A DNA stretch of 64,000 nt. Source: an uncultured Gammaproteobacteria bacterium. GTDB taxonomy: Bacteria; Pseudomonadota; Gammaproteobacteria; Steroidobacterales; Woeseiaceae. A model generated the notes under the pieces. The model saw only the letters and a list, made by a program, of their open reading frames with translations. It had not been told where the DNA came from and made no database searches. Of the stretch, positions 15,646-24,655 are shown one piece after another (position 1 is the stretch's first letter; the number at the start of each line of letters is the position of its first letter). The translations under genes were made by a program, and so were the position numbers. The DNA is taken from contig CALBPI010000061.1 in assembly GCA_937899415.1 (NCBI GenBank), positions 119,337 through 183,336 of the forward strand, in the 5' to 3' direction.

Positions 15646-18105
15646 TCAGCCGAACAGCGCCCGCAGGCGGTCTGTCCCGTCCTGCTGCTGCAGCAGTCGC
15701 TCTGCGAACAGGTCGGCCGCCATGGGTCGCCCAAACAGCATGCCCTGGCCGTAGTCGCAGTTTAGACGGCGCAGGAACTTAAGCTGCGGCTCTGTCTCAA
15801 TCCCCTCGGCCACGACGTCCAGCCTCAGGCTGCGGCTCATGTCGACGATGGCCTGAACGATGGCGGCGTCGTTCTCGTCCACGGCTGCGTTGGTCACAAA
15901 CGACCGGTCGATCTTGAGTGTCTTAATCGGAAACTTTTGCAGCGCACTCAGCGAGCTGTAGCCCGTACCGAAGTCGTCAATGGCGAGTTCGAGTCCGTAG
16001 GCGCGCAGCTTGTCGAGGATTTCCAGAGTGCGCGGGATGTCCTCCATGAGCGTCGACTCCGTAATCTCGAACTCGACGTCAGACGGGTGGATGTTGTAGC
16101 GCGAAAAAATACGGTTGATGCGGTTGAAGAATCTCTTGTGACGCAGCTGCTTCAGCGACAGGTTGATCGCGATGCGGCCCGGCTCACCAACATCGGCGCG
16201 CCAGGCCTCGATGTCCCCACAGACGCGCTCAATCACCCATTCACCGATCTCAACGATGAGGCTCGTCTCTTCTGCCAGCGGTATGAACTCGTTGGGCTGG
16301 ATCAGGCCGTGCTCGGGCGACTCCCAGCGCACCAGGGCTTCGGCCCCAACAATACGGCCACTCGCAAGTTCGTACTTCGGCTGGTACTGCAGCATGAGTT
16401 CGTCGCGCTCGAAACTGCGGCGCAGGCGACTCTTGAGCATGAGTCGTTCGACGGCAGCGTCGTTCATCGACGAGTCGTAGAAGCTGAAGCGATTGCCGCC
16501 CGCCTTCTTGGTCGCGTAGAGCGCGGCGTCTGCATTGCGTAGCAGGTCGATGACGTTGTCGGCGTCTGTGGGGTAGAGCGCAATCCCGAGGCTCGCAGTC
16601 ATGTAGACCTCGTTGCCCTGTACGTCGAAAGGCTCGGCAATCTCGGTCAGCAGGTCGCGTGCGATACCGCGGAGGCTGTCCTGCATATCCTCGATAAGCG
16701 GCAGGTTGTCGATAAACGCTGCGAACTCGTCACCGGCCAGGCGGCCGATCACGGCGCCCTCGGGCAACGCGCGCGCCATGCAGCGCGTCAGGATCTCAAG
16801 TGTGGTGTCGCCGGCCAGGTGACCGAAGCTGTCGTTGATGTCCTTGAACTGATCCACGTCCACGTAGAACAACGCCAGTGCCGTGCGATTGCGCCGGGCG
16901 TGGGAAATCGCGCGCTGCAGCAGGTGCTGGAACTGCATACGGTTGGGCACCTTGGTCAACGGGTCGATCCGCGCCAGGTAGCGAATGCGTTCTTCAGCAC
17001 GTTTGCGCTCGGTCACGTCTTGCGCCGCGTAGATGCGCCCCGCGAGCATCGGGTCGTTCGTTTCGATTTCGGAACACGTCCAGGACACGGGCACGTTGTT
17101 GCCGGCCGCATTGATCATGCTGGCCTCGCGCGGCTGTGTGGACGGTGTGGCCGTCTCGAATGCCACGCGATGCCGGTCGGCCACGAGCTCACCCACGGGT
17201 CGCCCGATGAGCTGGGTCTCGGTGTAGCCCGTCAGCCGGAGTGCGGCCGCGTTGGCGTGGGTGATGGCACCGTCGACGCTCGTCACGATGACGGCGTCGT
17301 TCATGCTGCCGAGCACGTTGTCGATGTAGTCGCGCGAAATTGTGGTCTGGCGCAGCTGGTCGCGCATGCGGTTGAACGAGCGGGCCAGCTGGCCCAGTTC
17401 GTCACTGCGCGATTCCTCCACGGGTTCACCGAAGTCGCCCATCGCCAGGCGCCGGGCCTGGCGCGTGATGTCTTCCACGGGACGAACGATCCGGCGGGCC
17501 ATGAACAGGCTGGCGGCGCCACACACGAGCGCCATGACGAGTGAGGTGATGACGACCCAGGCCGTCGCGTCCGTGCGCCAGTCGCGGCGAATCTCGAGTT
17601 GGCGTGCCCGGAAGGCATCGATTTCCCGGTTGAACGGTTCCAGCGAGAAGGCCAGTGACAGAGCGCCCAGCCGGTTGCCCCCGAGTGCGATGTCCCGGGA
17701 GGCAACCACGCGCTCCGTTTGCCAGGCGACGCCGCTCTGCGAGGCACTGAGGCCGGTTGCATCGCCCGCAGAGGCGATGACCTCGCCATCGGTGTCGAGC
17801 ACGCGAATCCCGGAGATGCTCGCGATTTCTGCCGCCGACTCGTCGAGGGCGCGCTGCAGGTCGGCGATGCGCCGATCCCGCATGAGCCCGTCAATCTCCC
17901 GCTCCAGCGCCGCCGTAGCCTGGGTCAGCCGGGCTTCAAGCTGGGCTGAGAGGTTGTCGCGACGAAGCTCCACGCTGGCATCGACAAAGCGGTCGATGAC
18001 CATGCGGCTGTTGACGAACATGGCGAGCGAGACGACGCACACCACGCACAACGTGAGCGTCAGTGTTGCAAAGAGCAGTCTGGGTGCGATCGCTCTTGGG
18101 AGCAT
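15646..18105 (-). CDS. Membrane HAMP-PAS-GGDEF-EAL cyclic-di-GMP enzyme
   Basis: 819 residues. Order: N-terminal membrane helix (LLFATLTLTLCVVCVVSLAM), a periplasmic sensory region (~35-175), a second helix, HAMP (~190-260, RRIVRPVEDITRQARRLAMG), PAS (~270-370), GGDEF (~385-545) and EAL (~560-810). The cyclase motif reads AGDEF, a variant still found in active enzymes. The EAL part keeps GAEALVRW, NLSLKQL, DDFGTGYSS and AEGIET, so phosphodiesterase activity is plausible. Members make or break cyclic di-GMP in response to an envelope signal. It is probably monocistronic, with a weak TATAAC-type promoter near 18165. Confidence 0.93.
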   Translation of the reverse strand: MLPRAIAPRLLFATLTLTLCVVCVVSLAMFVNSRMVIDRFVDASVELRRDNLSAQLEARLTQATAALEREIDGLMRDRRIADLQRALDESAAEIASISGIRVLDTDGEVIASAGDATGLSASQSGVAWQTERVVASRDIALGGNRLGALSLAFSLEPFNREIDAFRARQLEIRRDWRTDATAWVVITSLVMALVCGAASLFMARRIVRPVEDITRQARRLAMGDFGEPVEESRSDELGQLARSFNRMRDQLRQTTISRDYIDNVLGSMNDAVIVTSVDGAITHANAAALRLTGYTETQLIGRPVGELVADRHRVAFETATPSTQPREASMINAAGNNVPVSWTCSEIETNDPMLAGRIYAAQDVTERKRAEERIRYLARIDPLTKVPNRMQFQHLLQRAISHARRNRTALALFYVDVDQFKDINDSFGHLAGDTTLEILTRCMARALPEGAVIGRLAGDEFAAFIDNLPLIEDMQDSLRGIARDLLTEIAEPFDVQGNEVYMTASLGIALYPTDADNVIDLLRNADAALYATKKAGGNRFSFYDSSMNDAAVERLMLKSRLRRSFERDELMLQYQPKYELASGRIVGAEALVRWESPEHGLIQPNEFIPLAEETSLIVEIGEWVIERVCGDIEAWRADVGEPGRIAINLSLKQLRHKRFFNRINRIFSRYNIHPSDVEFEITESTLMEDIPRTLEILDKLRAYGLELAIDDFGTGYSSLSALQKFPIKTLKIDRSFVTNAAVDENDAAIVQAIVDMSRSLRLDVVAEGIETEPQLKFLRRLNCDYGQGMLFGRPMAADLFAERLLQQQDGTDRLRALFG

Positions 18106-18295
18106 GCGGGGTCATCCCTCGCGCCACCACAGGACATGGCTGAGATCGCCAGCGTCTTATTATGTTATATGGCGCGCTGTAAAAAAGTCAGGGATAGCAG
18201 TGTGACGCGTGCTGTGGGTGGCGTCCAGTCAGGTGCCGGGCGGCCCGGGACGCGGCCGCGGCCGGGTGCGCCCGAAAGTGAGGTAGCTCTCTGTT

Positions 18296-18724
18296 TTAGC
18301 TTGCTTTTTCGATTGGCGTGACGTCGTCTTCGACGCGTTTTTCACTAAACGTTGAGCGCGCCCCATCACGGCCAGTGATGCGCATTTCACCGTCGATAAC
18401 GGCGCCTTCCGCCACGGCGATCTTGTCACCTGTGACCGTGCCCGAGATGCGCGCGCTGGCGGAAATCTCGATGCGACCGTTGGCAACGATGTCGCCTTCG
18501 ACGCTGCCCGAGATGATCACGTGGCGGGCGGTCAGCGCGCCGCGCCAGACCCCGGACCGGGCGATTGTCACGACCCCTTCGAGCTGGCTGTCCCCGACCA
18601 CGGTGCCACTGACGAGCACATCGTTGGCGCCGCTAAAGGTGCCCGCGATTGTGCAGCCTTCGGCGACAAGCGTTGCAGGGCCCGAGGCCCGGTCTGAGAA
18701 ACGGCGTTTGCCGAAGCTGGCCAT
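18296..18724 (-). CDS. Bactofilin
   Basis: 142 residues of polymer-forming (DUF583) type: repeated short beta strands with glycine turns and alternating valine/isoleucine, such as ISGSVEGDIVANGRIEISA and ISGTVTGDKIAVAEGAVIDG. Bactofilins form nucleotide-free filaments that scaffold cell-shape or polar proteins. N- and C-terminal tails are short and unstructured, as usual. No M23 peptidase gene, the usual partner, is adjacent; its neighbours are a GGDEF-EAL gene and divergent gshA. Confidence 0.9.
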   Translation of the reverse strand: MASFGKRRFSDRASGPATLVAEGCTIAGTFSGANDVLVSGTVVGDSQLEGVVTIARSGVWRGALTARHVIISGSVEGDIVANGRIEISASARISGTVTGDKIAVAEGAVIDGEMRITGRDGARSTFSEKRVEDDVTPIEKAS

Positions 18725-18851
18725 GATCGTTCTCCGTTGAGTGGGCCGACAGCATACCCCGGAGTTATGTCAGAAGATTGTGACGCAGTTGGCACGCTGG
18801 CCGCAGGACCCGTGACGGCGCTACGATAGGCGCCTTCACGGCGGGCGGTTC

Positions 18852-20411
18852 ATGGGCGATACCCTGGAAAAACGACTGGTTGCACTCGAGGATCGGGGTG
18901 TGACGCTCATTGACGACGCGCTGACGGGGCTCGAAAAGGAGTCACTCCGTGTCGGTGCCAATGGGTTATTGGCCGACACACCGCACCCCGAAGCGCTCGG
19001 GTCTGCGCTCGCCAATGCCTATATCACCACAGATTTCTCGGAAGCCCTGCTCGAGTTCGTAACGCCCACATACGCGACGCCGACCGAGGTGCTCGAATGC
19101 CTGACTGACGTGCACGCCTTCACGGCACGCCACCTCGGTGAGGAGCGGCTCTGGAATGCCAGCATGCCCTGCCGGCTCGAGCCCGGGCGCGACATCCCGC
19201 TGGCTCGCTACGGGCGCTCAAACGTCGCGCAAATGAAGACCACGTACCGGCGTGGCCTGGGCCACCGCTACGGTCGCGAGATGCAGACCATTGCGGGTGT
19301 GCACTTCAACTTCTCAATGCCCGAGGGCTTCTGGCCCGTCTACCAGGAGTTGCTCGGCGACACGGGTGATCTCGACGCGTTTCGCTCCGAGTCCTACCTG
19401 GCGCTGGCGCGCAACTTCCGTCGTATCGGCTGGCTGTCGCTCTACCTGTTCGGTGCGTCACCGGCCGTCGACCGGTCGTTCTTCGGCGGACGCGAGACCA
19501 CGTTGTCGGGGTGGGACGAGACGACGCTCTACGAGCCGCATGCGACCTCGCTGCGCATGAGCGACCTTGGCTACAACTCGAGTGCCCAGTCACGGCTGCA
19601 GATCTCGCTCGACAACCTCGACCGCTACATCGCGGGACTCACGGCCGCGATCATGACGCCGCACGACGCCTATACGCGAATCGGTGTGCGCGACAAGGAC
19701 AAGTGGCTGCAATTGAACGACAGCCTGCTGCAGATCGAGAACGAGTACTACTCGAGCATTCGACCCAAGCAGGTCGCGCGCTCGGGCGAGCGCCCAACGC
19801 TCGCGCTGGCACGGCGGGGTGTCGCCTACGTCGAGGTGCGGGCACTCGACGTCGACCCGTTTTCGCCTGTGGGTATCAATGTCGAACAGGTGCGCTTCAT
19901 GCAGGTGCTGCTTGTGTACTGCCTGCTGGCCGACAGCCCGCCGCTCGATGCCGTGGCGCTGGGTCGCCACGACGCCAACCACGTACTCGTCGCGCACAGC
20001 GGTCGCAAGCCCGGCCTCGAGCTCGATGCAGACGGCGCGGCGCGCAGCCTGCGCGATTGGGCCAGCGAGATTCTCGAAGGTGTTGAGGCGATCGCCAATG
20101 TCATCGACGGGGAGGACGGCGGTTACACCCAGGCCTGCCAGGCACAGCGCGTTCGTCTCGATGATGCGGCGCAGACGCCGTCGGCGCGTCTGCTCGACGC
20201 CATGCACAGCGAAGGCCTCGGCTTTCACGACTACATGATGGCGCAGTCACGGACGCAGACCGACTGGCTCGCTGAGCGGACGATCAAGGCGTCGCGGCTC
20301 GATGCGCTTGAGCGGGAGGCGCGCGCGTCGTTGGCGCGACAGCGCGACCTCGATGCGGCGCCGTCACCCAGTTTCGAATCACATCTCGACGCGTACTTTC
20401 ACGCCACCTGA
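18852..20411 (+). CDS. gshA: Glutamate-cysteine ligase (class I)
   Basis: ATP-dependent joining of glutamate and cysteine, the first step of glutathione synthesis. It carries the N-terminal pattern GLEKESLRV, then TDFSEALLEFVTP and GVHFNFSMPE, and is 519 residues, the usual class I length. The gene stands alone; gshB is not in the window. The 3' end overlaps the convergent aminotransferase gene by 13 bp. Confidence 0.95.
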   Translation: MGDTLEKRLVALEDRGVTLIDDALTGLEKESLRVGANGLLADTPHPEALGSALANAYITTDFSEALLEFVTPTYATPTEVLECLTDVHAFTARHLGEERLWNASMPCRLEPGRDIPLARYGRSNVAQMKTTYRRGLGHRYGREMQTIAGVHFNFSMPEGFWPVYQELLGDTGDLDAFRSESYLALARNFRRIGWLSLYLFGASPAVDRSFFGGRETTLSGWDETTLYEPHATSLRMSDLGYNSSAQSRLQISLDNLDRYIAGLTAAIMTPHDAYTRIGVRDKDKWLQLNDSLLQIENEYYSSIRPKQVARSGERPTLALARRGVAYVEVRALDVDPFSPVGINVEQVRFMQVLLVYCLLADSPPLDAVALGRHDANHVLVAHSGRKPGLELDADGAARSLRDWASEILEGVEAIANVIDGEDGGYTQACQAQRVRLDDAAQTPSARLLDAMHSEGLGFHDYMMAQSRTQTDWLAERTIKASRLDALEREARASLARQRDLDAAPSPSFESHLDAYFHAT

Positions 20412-21307
20412 CCTGGAATCGGGGTGCCTGTTTGCCAAACGTGTTTGGCGTAGATTTGCTGCAGCCGCGTGGTGAGCTTGCCGCGGCTGCCGGTACCGAT
20501 TCTGCGCCCGTCGATACTTAAGACCGGTGTGAGCTCGCCCATGGTGCCCGTCGTGAATACCTCGTCGGCTGTGTAGAGCTCCGTCACAGAGATGTCGCGC
20601 TCAGTGACAGCGACGCGGTTCTCCCGTGCAAGCTGCATGACCGTGCCGCGGGTAATGCCTGGCAGGCATGCGCGCGCTAGCGGTGTCTCAAGCACCTCGT
20701 CGCGAATCATGAACAGGTTGGTGTCATTCGCTTCGGCCACAAAGCCGTCGAGGTCGAGCATGACGGCCGCATCGGCACCCGCAACATTGGCCTCGATCGA
20801 CGCGAGGATATTGTTGAGCAGGTTGTTGTGGTGAATTTTCGAGTCGAGGCACAGCGGTGAGTTTCGCCGGATCGAAGCTGTCACCAGAGAGATGCCCGTG
20901 TCGTTGTAAACGGGTGGCTTCCACTCGGCCAGCACGATGAGCGTGGGCCCGGACTGATTGAAGCGCGGGTTCATGCCCGAGGTCACTTTTTCGCCGCGCG
21001 TCAGCGTCAGCCGGATGTGCACATCGTCACGCATGCCGTTCGCGTCGAGCGTTGCAAAGACGGCCTGCGCCACAGCCTCGGCCGACGGGATCTGTTCGAA
21101 GTGCAGTGCATGCGCCGAGTCTCTGAGACGTCGAATGTGCGCCTCGAGCGCGGCGATTCGGCCGTCGTAAACCCGCAGACCCTCCCACACGGCATCGCCG
21201 CCCTGCACGACGCTGTCGAACACCGACACCTTTGCGTTGGCACGGTCTTGCAGTGCGCCATTGATCATGACCTTGATATCGGCATTGCGCGGGTCGACAG
21301 GATTCAT
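20399..21307 (-). CDS. Class IV aminotransferase (branched-chain/D-amino acid type)
   Basis: PLP-dependent fold type IV aminotransferase, 302 aa. The PLP lysine is in LDSKIHHNNLLNN; other family marks are VWEGLRVYDGRI, EANDTNLFMI and FTTGTMGELTPV. It resembles branched-chain aminotransferase (IlvE) and D-alanine aminotransferase; the substrate cannot be settled from sequence. ATG 21307 (MNPVDPRNADIKVMINGAL) has GGAGG 5 nt upstream. It overlaps the upstream sulfotransferase-like gene by 4 nt (ATGA), so the two are co-translated and probably act on the same compound. Confidence 0.9.
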   Translation of the reverse strand: MNPVDPRNADIKVMINGALQDRANAKVSVFDSVVQGGDAVWEGLRVYDGRIAALEAHIRRLRDSAHALHFEQIPSAEAVAQAVFATLDANGMRDDVHIRLTLTRGEKVTSGMNPRFNQSGPTLIVLAEWKPPVYNDTGISLVTASIRRNSPLCLDSKIHHNNLLNNILASIEANVAGADAAVMLDLDGFVAEANDTNLFMIRDEVLETPLARACLPGITRGTVMQLARENRVAVTERDISVTELYTADEVFTTGTMGELTPVLSIDGRRIGTGSRGKLTTRLQQIYAKHVWQTGTPIPGQVA

Positions 21308-22044
21308 GGAGCCTCCGGAGTGGGGTCGCGCGCACTGATGACGTGAGGGCGCAACAGGTTGTAATGGAGTCGACAGGCCTCGAGCAGCGGCTCGAGGTGG
21401 GTCGGGAATTCGGTCTTGGCGGTGTAAGGGCCAAAGCCTGTGCTTTCGTGCACGGCGTGGTACCAGTGCGGGGCCCAAACACCGTCCTCGGGGCGGGGGC
21501 CCGCGGGCCATTGCAGCATGGCCGGGTCGAACGTGAGCCCCAGCGCCTCGCAGAGCGCCCCGAGCACACCAGCGGGGTTGGCCAGCAACACCTGGGCATC
21601 GATGACGGCGGGTTGCCGCCCACGCAGGGTCAGTGACTCGAACAAGGCGGACTGTCGGGCCAGTCCTGTATCGGCAAGCGTCGCGTGCGGAATCTGGATC
21701 GTTAGCGACGGCAGCATGTCGTAGGGGTCGCGAATCAGCAGCACATTATCGAACGCATCGACCACCGAAGCGTCGAGCCCGACGAGGTGGTGGGCCATGT
21801 GCTTCACAAACAGGACGGCGGTGTCCACGGGTGCCGTTGCGAGCCGCTGAACGACGCGTGGACCGTCGCAATCCATGTCGGCGATAACCTCATCCCGACC
21901 CGGGTGGTCGGCGCCGGAGACCATGAGGTAGTGACCGTAGAGCGGTTCGTCGACAACGGTTGTGTCGGGCCGTTGCGCCCAGCTGTACATGAGTGCTGTG
22001 GAAACGTTTCGCGGGCCCGACCAAAGCGCGATCCTGCGCGTCAT
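21304..22044 (-). CDS. Sulfotransferase-like P-loop protein
   Basis: 246 residues. SGPRNVSTALMYSW at the N-terminus fits the 5'-phosphosulfate loop of sulfotransferases (variant of PxSGTT), and NVLLIRDPYDMLPS fits the 3'-phosphate-binding RDP strand. It would transfer sulfuryl groups from PAPS. Translation is coupled to the class IV aminotransferase downstream. Proteins combining these two domains are known to me in some eukaryotes and bacteria, but their reaction is not established. An alternative is a nucleotide-binding protein without sulfotransferase activity. Confidence 0.75.
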   Translation of the reverse strand: MTRRIALWSGPRNVSTALMYSWAQRPDTTVVDEPLYGHYLMVSGADHPGRDEVIADMDCDGPRVVQRLATAPVDTAVLFVKHMAHHLVGLDASVVDAFDNVLLIRDPYDMLPSLTIQIPHATLADTGLARQSALFESLTLRGRQPAVIDAQVLLANPAGVLGALCEALGLTFDPAMLQWPAGPRPEDGVWAPHWYHAVHESTGFGPYTAKTEFPTHLEPLLEACRLHYNLLRPHVISARDPTPEAP

Positions 22045-22131
22045 GGGGCCAGCTCCCCCGTGGAATGCGAGGCCCGTTCAGCAACCCGCGGGATATTTGC
22101 CAACTGCGTCACAGATTTTCCATAACCCCAT

Positions 22132-22148
22132 GCCGCCCCCAGGGCGGC
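22132..22148 (+). other. Perfect 7-bp hairpin in the leader of the next operon
   Basis: GCCGCCC, 3-nt loop, GGGCGGC. It lies about 40 nt before the GTG start at 22188, in the 143-bp divergent gap after the sulfotransferase start. There is no U-tract, so it is a leader structure rather than a terminator. A possible promoter (TTGCCA, 18 nt, CATAAC) lies just upstream, at about 22098-22127. Confidence 0.3.
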
Positions 22149-22187
22149 CCCCCTACACTCCGAGCATACATCGCAGCAGGCGACCTT

Positions 22188-22754
22188 GTGAGAACGAGCA
22201 TCATCATAGGCTTCCTGGCCGGCATCGCGGGCGCGCTCGCGCTGGCCTACACGGCACCGTTCCTGCCGCACGATCGCGTGCGTTCGGAGACCGAAGTGCG
22301 CAACAACGGTGGGCGCTTCGAACAATTCGAAGTGGCGGGGAGTGCCGACGTCGTGTCGTTGCTGCCCGCGGGCGGCGATGCGCAGACCGAGGCCGTGCCC
22401 AGCGGCGCGCGCTGGTACCCCGACCTCGCGCCGTTTTCGGGCGAAGCTGCCGTTTACCGGCTGCGTAACGCCAGCGGTGTCGTCATCGGCGTCGCAAGCC
22501 GGGTCAAAGGCGTGGAGTCCCCTGACGACGTGCAGTGGGTGTTGCACATCCCCGCGCGCGGCACCATCGCACTCAAGGGCGCCGGCATCGGTGATGCCGA
22601 GATCGGTAGCGTGGTCGCTGGCGAACGCGAATTTGCCGGCCTCGTTGGTGAGTGGCAAGCGACGGCCAAGCCCAATGGCGGCTGGCGCATCGAGACGCTT
22701 GTGATCGTCCCCGAGCCCCCCGCGTCCCTGCAGGCCGCCGGAGACCGCTCATGA
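22188..22754 (+). CDS. Membrane-anchored protein of unknown function (pair member 1)
   Basis: 188 residues from GTG 22188: an N-terminal helix (SIIIGFLAGIAGALALAYTA) followed by a periplasmic domain rich in beta strands. I recognise no family. Upstream in-frame GTG codons would add a low-complexity region that overlaps the sulfotransferase promoter region, so I prefer GTG 22188. The next gene has a similar N-terminus and overall build and overlaps by 4 nt; the two look like diverged duplicates in one operon. Confidence 0.7.
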   Translation: MRTSIIIGFLAGIAGALALAYTAPFLPHDRVRSETEVRNNGGRFEQFEVAGSADVVSLLPAGGDAQTEAVPSGARWYPDLAPFSGEAAVYRLRNASGVVIGVASRVKGVESPDDVQWVLHIPARGTIALKGAGIGDAEIGSVVAGEREFAGLVGEWQATAKPNGGWRIETLVIVPEPPASLQAAGDRS

Positions 22755-23416
22755 GAATCATCATCGGTTTCATTCTTGGCTTTATCCCCGGTGCACTGGC
22801 AGCGGTATTGCTCATGCTGCACAACCCGATGTTCGATGGCGACGCCCCGCGCGGCGCCTCGGGCGACGGGCTTGAACTGGCCGTGCACGGACAGGACGCC
22901 GTTAACGTCGTTCGAACCTCGAGTGGTTACCCCTGGGTGCCCTCGGAGCCGGCTTCTGTCGTGTCACCCAACATTGAAGGCACGCGCAGCGCCGTGCGCG
23001 TCGTGCTGGCCTCGACTGCGGGTGGCGGAGACAACGCCCCGGCGAACGGTGTTGCCTACATTGCGCGCGTCAGCACGCTGACCCGCGAAGGTCGCCCGCT
23101 GTTTGGTGAGGTCATCGAACAGTCGATGTGGCACGTCGTCGTACCTGGCGGCGGCAGCTTCTTTGTGGTCGGCGAAGACGACCTCTGGGGCTTTGTGCGT
23201 CGCATGGTGCTGCCCATGGCGCGCGGTAACGACTTCCGCGGCAAGGTCGCTTTCGACACGACGATTGGGCCCGTGCGCGGCGGTGGTCGTGTGATCGGAC
23301 TCAGCGGTGAGTTCGCGGGCCAGAAGGGCAGCTCCGAGTTGTCACAGATGGTGCGCCGGGCGTCGTTGGTCGAGGGCGTCACCGACGCCGAGAGCACGCT
23401 ACGCGTCAGCTTCTGA
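22751..23416 (+). CDS. Membrane-anchored protein of unknown function (pair member 2)
   Basis: 221 residues: N-terminal helix (RIIIGFILGFIPGALAAVLL) and a periplasmic domain with Gly-rich and Val-rich strands (WHVVVPGGGSFFVVGEDDLW). The start ATG overlaps the preceding stop (ATGA). The IIIGFxxGxxxGALA pattern matches the preceding gene, which suggests duplication. No catalytic motif is evident. The 3' end faces the ferredoxin reductase-like gene, 3 nt away. Confidence 0.72.
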   Translation: MRIIIGFILGFIPGALAAVLLMLHNPMFDGDAPRGASGDGLELAVHGQDAVNVVRTSSGYPWVPSEPASVVSPNIEGTRSAVRVVLASTAGGGDNAPANGVAYIARVSTLTREGRPLFGEVIEQSMWHVVVPGGGSFFVVGEDDLWGFVRRMVLPMARGNDFRGKVAFDTTIGPVRGGGRVIGLSGEFAGQKGSSELSQMVRRASLVEGVTDAESTLRVSF

Positions 23417-23419
23417 GTA

Positions 23420-24652
23420 CTACGCTGGCCAGGTCTGGGCCGCGTCTTTCAATGACTGACCTGGGTCCGACAGTACGTCGGCAGGTATGCGTGCGCCTGC
23501 CGCAACCGCGGGCTTCGAGAACAGGAATTCGCGCGGACTGTTGACTGCATCGACGGCGATGAGTCGGCCCTGTTTCAGGTAGAAGCACGCAAACTGCCGT
23601 GAGTGCAGGTCACCGCGAACGACCGTCTGGTCGTAGCCGTCCGTGAGCCCGACGATCTGCAGTTTGAGGTCGTACTGGTCCGACCAGAACCAGGGCACTT
23701 GTGCGTACTCCGTCGGCGTGCCATTGAGCGTCGCGGCGACGGCTTTGGCCTGCTCCAGCGCGTTGGGCACCGATTCGAGTCGCAGCCGACGGCCGAGCAC
23801 GGGATTCGGGTGATTGCAGCAGTCGCCAATCGCGTAGATGTCGTTGTGACTGGTCTTACAGTAGCCATCGACGAGGATGCCGTTGTCACAGTCGAGCCCG
23901 GCGTCGCGTGCGAGCTCCACGTTGGGCAAAACGCCGATGCCGATGATCACGAGGTCTGCTTCAAGACGGCCACCGTCGTCAAGCAGGGCGGCGCTCACAC
24001 GCTCCGCGCCCTCGAAGCCGGAGACGCTGCAGTCGAGGTGGATGTGAACGCCCGCCTCGCTGTGCGCGCGGTGATAGAAATCCGAGATGTCGGGCGACAC
24101 GACACGCGACAGCAGCCGCGACTGCGCCTCGACGAGGTGTACGTCGATGTCGTGCGCCACGGCCACGGCCGCCACTTCGAGCCCGATGTAGCCGCCGCCG
24201 ACGATCACGAGACGCTTCGACGTTGCGAATTCGCCGCGAATGGCGTCGACGTCCGCGGCGGTGCGCAGGTAGTGCACGCCAGGCAGTGATTCGCCAGGCA
24301 CGCCCAGCGTGCGCACGCGGCTGCCCGTCGCGAACACGAGCTTGTCCCATTCGGCGCGCGAGCCGTCATCGAGTGCCACGGACTTCGTCGCCACGTCCAC
24401 GGTCTGTACGCGCCGGCCCAGCCTCAGGTTGACGTTGGCCTCAGCATAGAACGACTCGGGCTTCAGAAGCAGTCGTGCGGCATCCAGTTCGCCGGCGAGA
24501 TATTTCTTCGAAAGGGGCGGGCGCTGGTAGGGCGCGATGGGCTCTTCGCCCACGAGCGTCACGGCACCGGCGTGGCCGCCCTGACGCAGCGACGCCGCGA
24601 GCTGACCGGCCGCGTGGCCGGCACCGACAACAAGAACGTGATCGTCGGCCAT
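23420..24652 (-). CDS. FAD-dependent ferredoxin/rubredoxin reductase-like protein
   Basis: 410 residues. The FAD-binding GxGxxG is VVGAGHAAGQLAASL; PPLSKKYLAGE is typical of the putidaredoxin reductase group (CamA, ThcD, BphA4). The NAD-binding GxGxxG is IVGGGYIGLEVAA, and the second FAD motif is IYAIGDCCNHP. Members pass electrons from NADH to a ferredoxin for P450s or ring dioxygenases. No ferredoxin or oxygenase gene is adjacent, so the partner is unknown. It follows the SDR gene after 3 nt in the same direction, suggesting an operon. Confidence 0.92.
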   Translation of the reverse strand: MADDHVLVVGAGHAAGQLAASLRQGGHAGAVTLVGEEPIAPYQRPPLSKKYLAGELDAARLLLKPESFYAEANVNLRLGRRVQTVDVATKSVALDDGSRAEWDKLVFATGSRVRTLGVPGESLPGVHYLRTAADVDAIRGEFATSKRLVIVGGGYIGLEVAAVAVAHDIDVHLVEAQSRLLSRVVSPDISDFYHRAHSEAGVHIHLDCSVSGFEGAERVSAALLDDGGRLEADLVIIGIGVLPNVELARDAGLDCDNGILVDGYCKTSHNDIYAIGDCCNHPNPVLGRRLRLESVPNALEQAKAVAATLNGTPTEYAQVPWFWSDQYDLKLQIVGLTDGYDQTVVRGDLHSRQFACFYLKQGRLIAVDAVNSPREFLFSKPAVAAGARIPADVLSDPGQSLKDAAQTWPA

Positions 24653-24655
24653 GGC

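Noticed and set aside
18235..18275. Very GC-rich segment between the GGDEF-EAL and bactofilin genes, considered as a terminator or repeat
   Set aside because: Self-complementary only because of composition (CGGCCGCGGCC); no U-tract and no repeat elsewhere.
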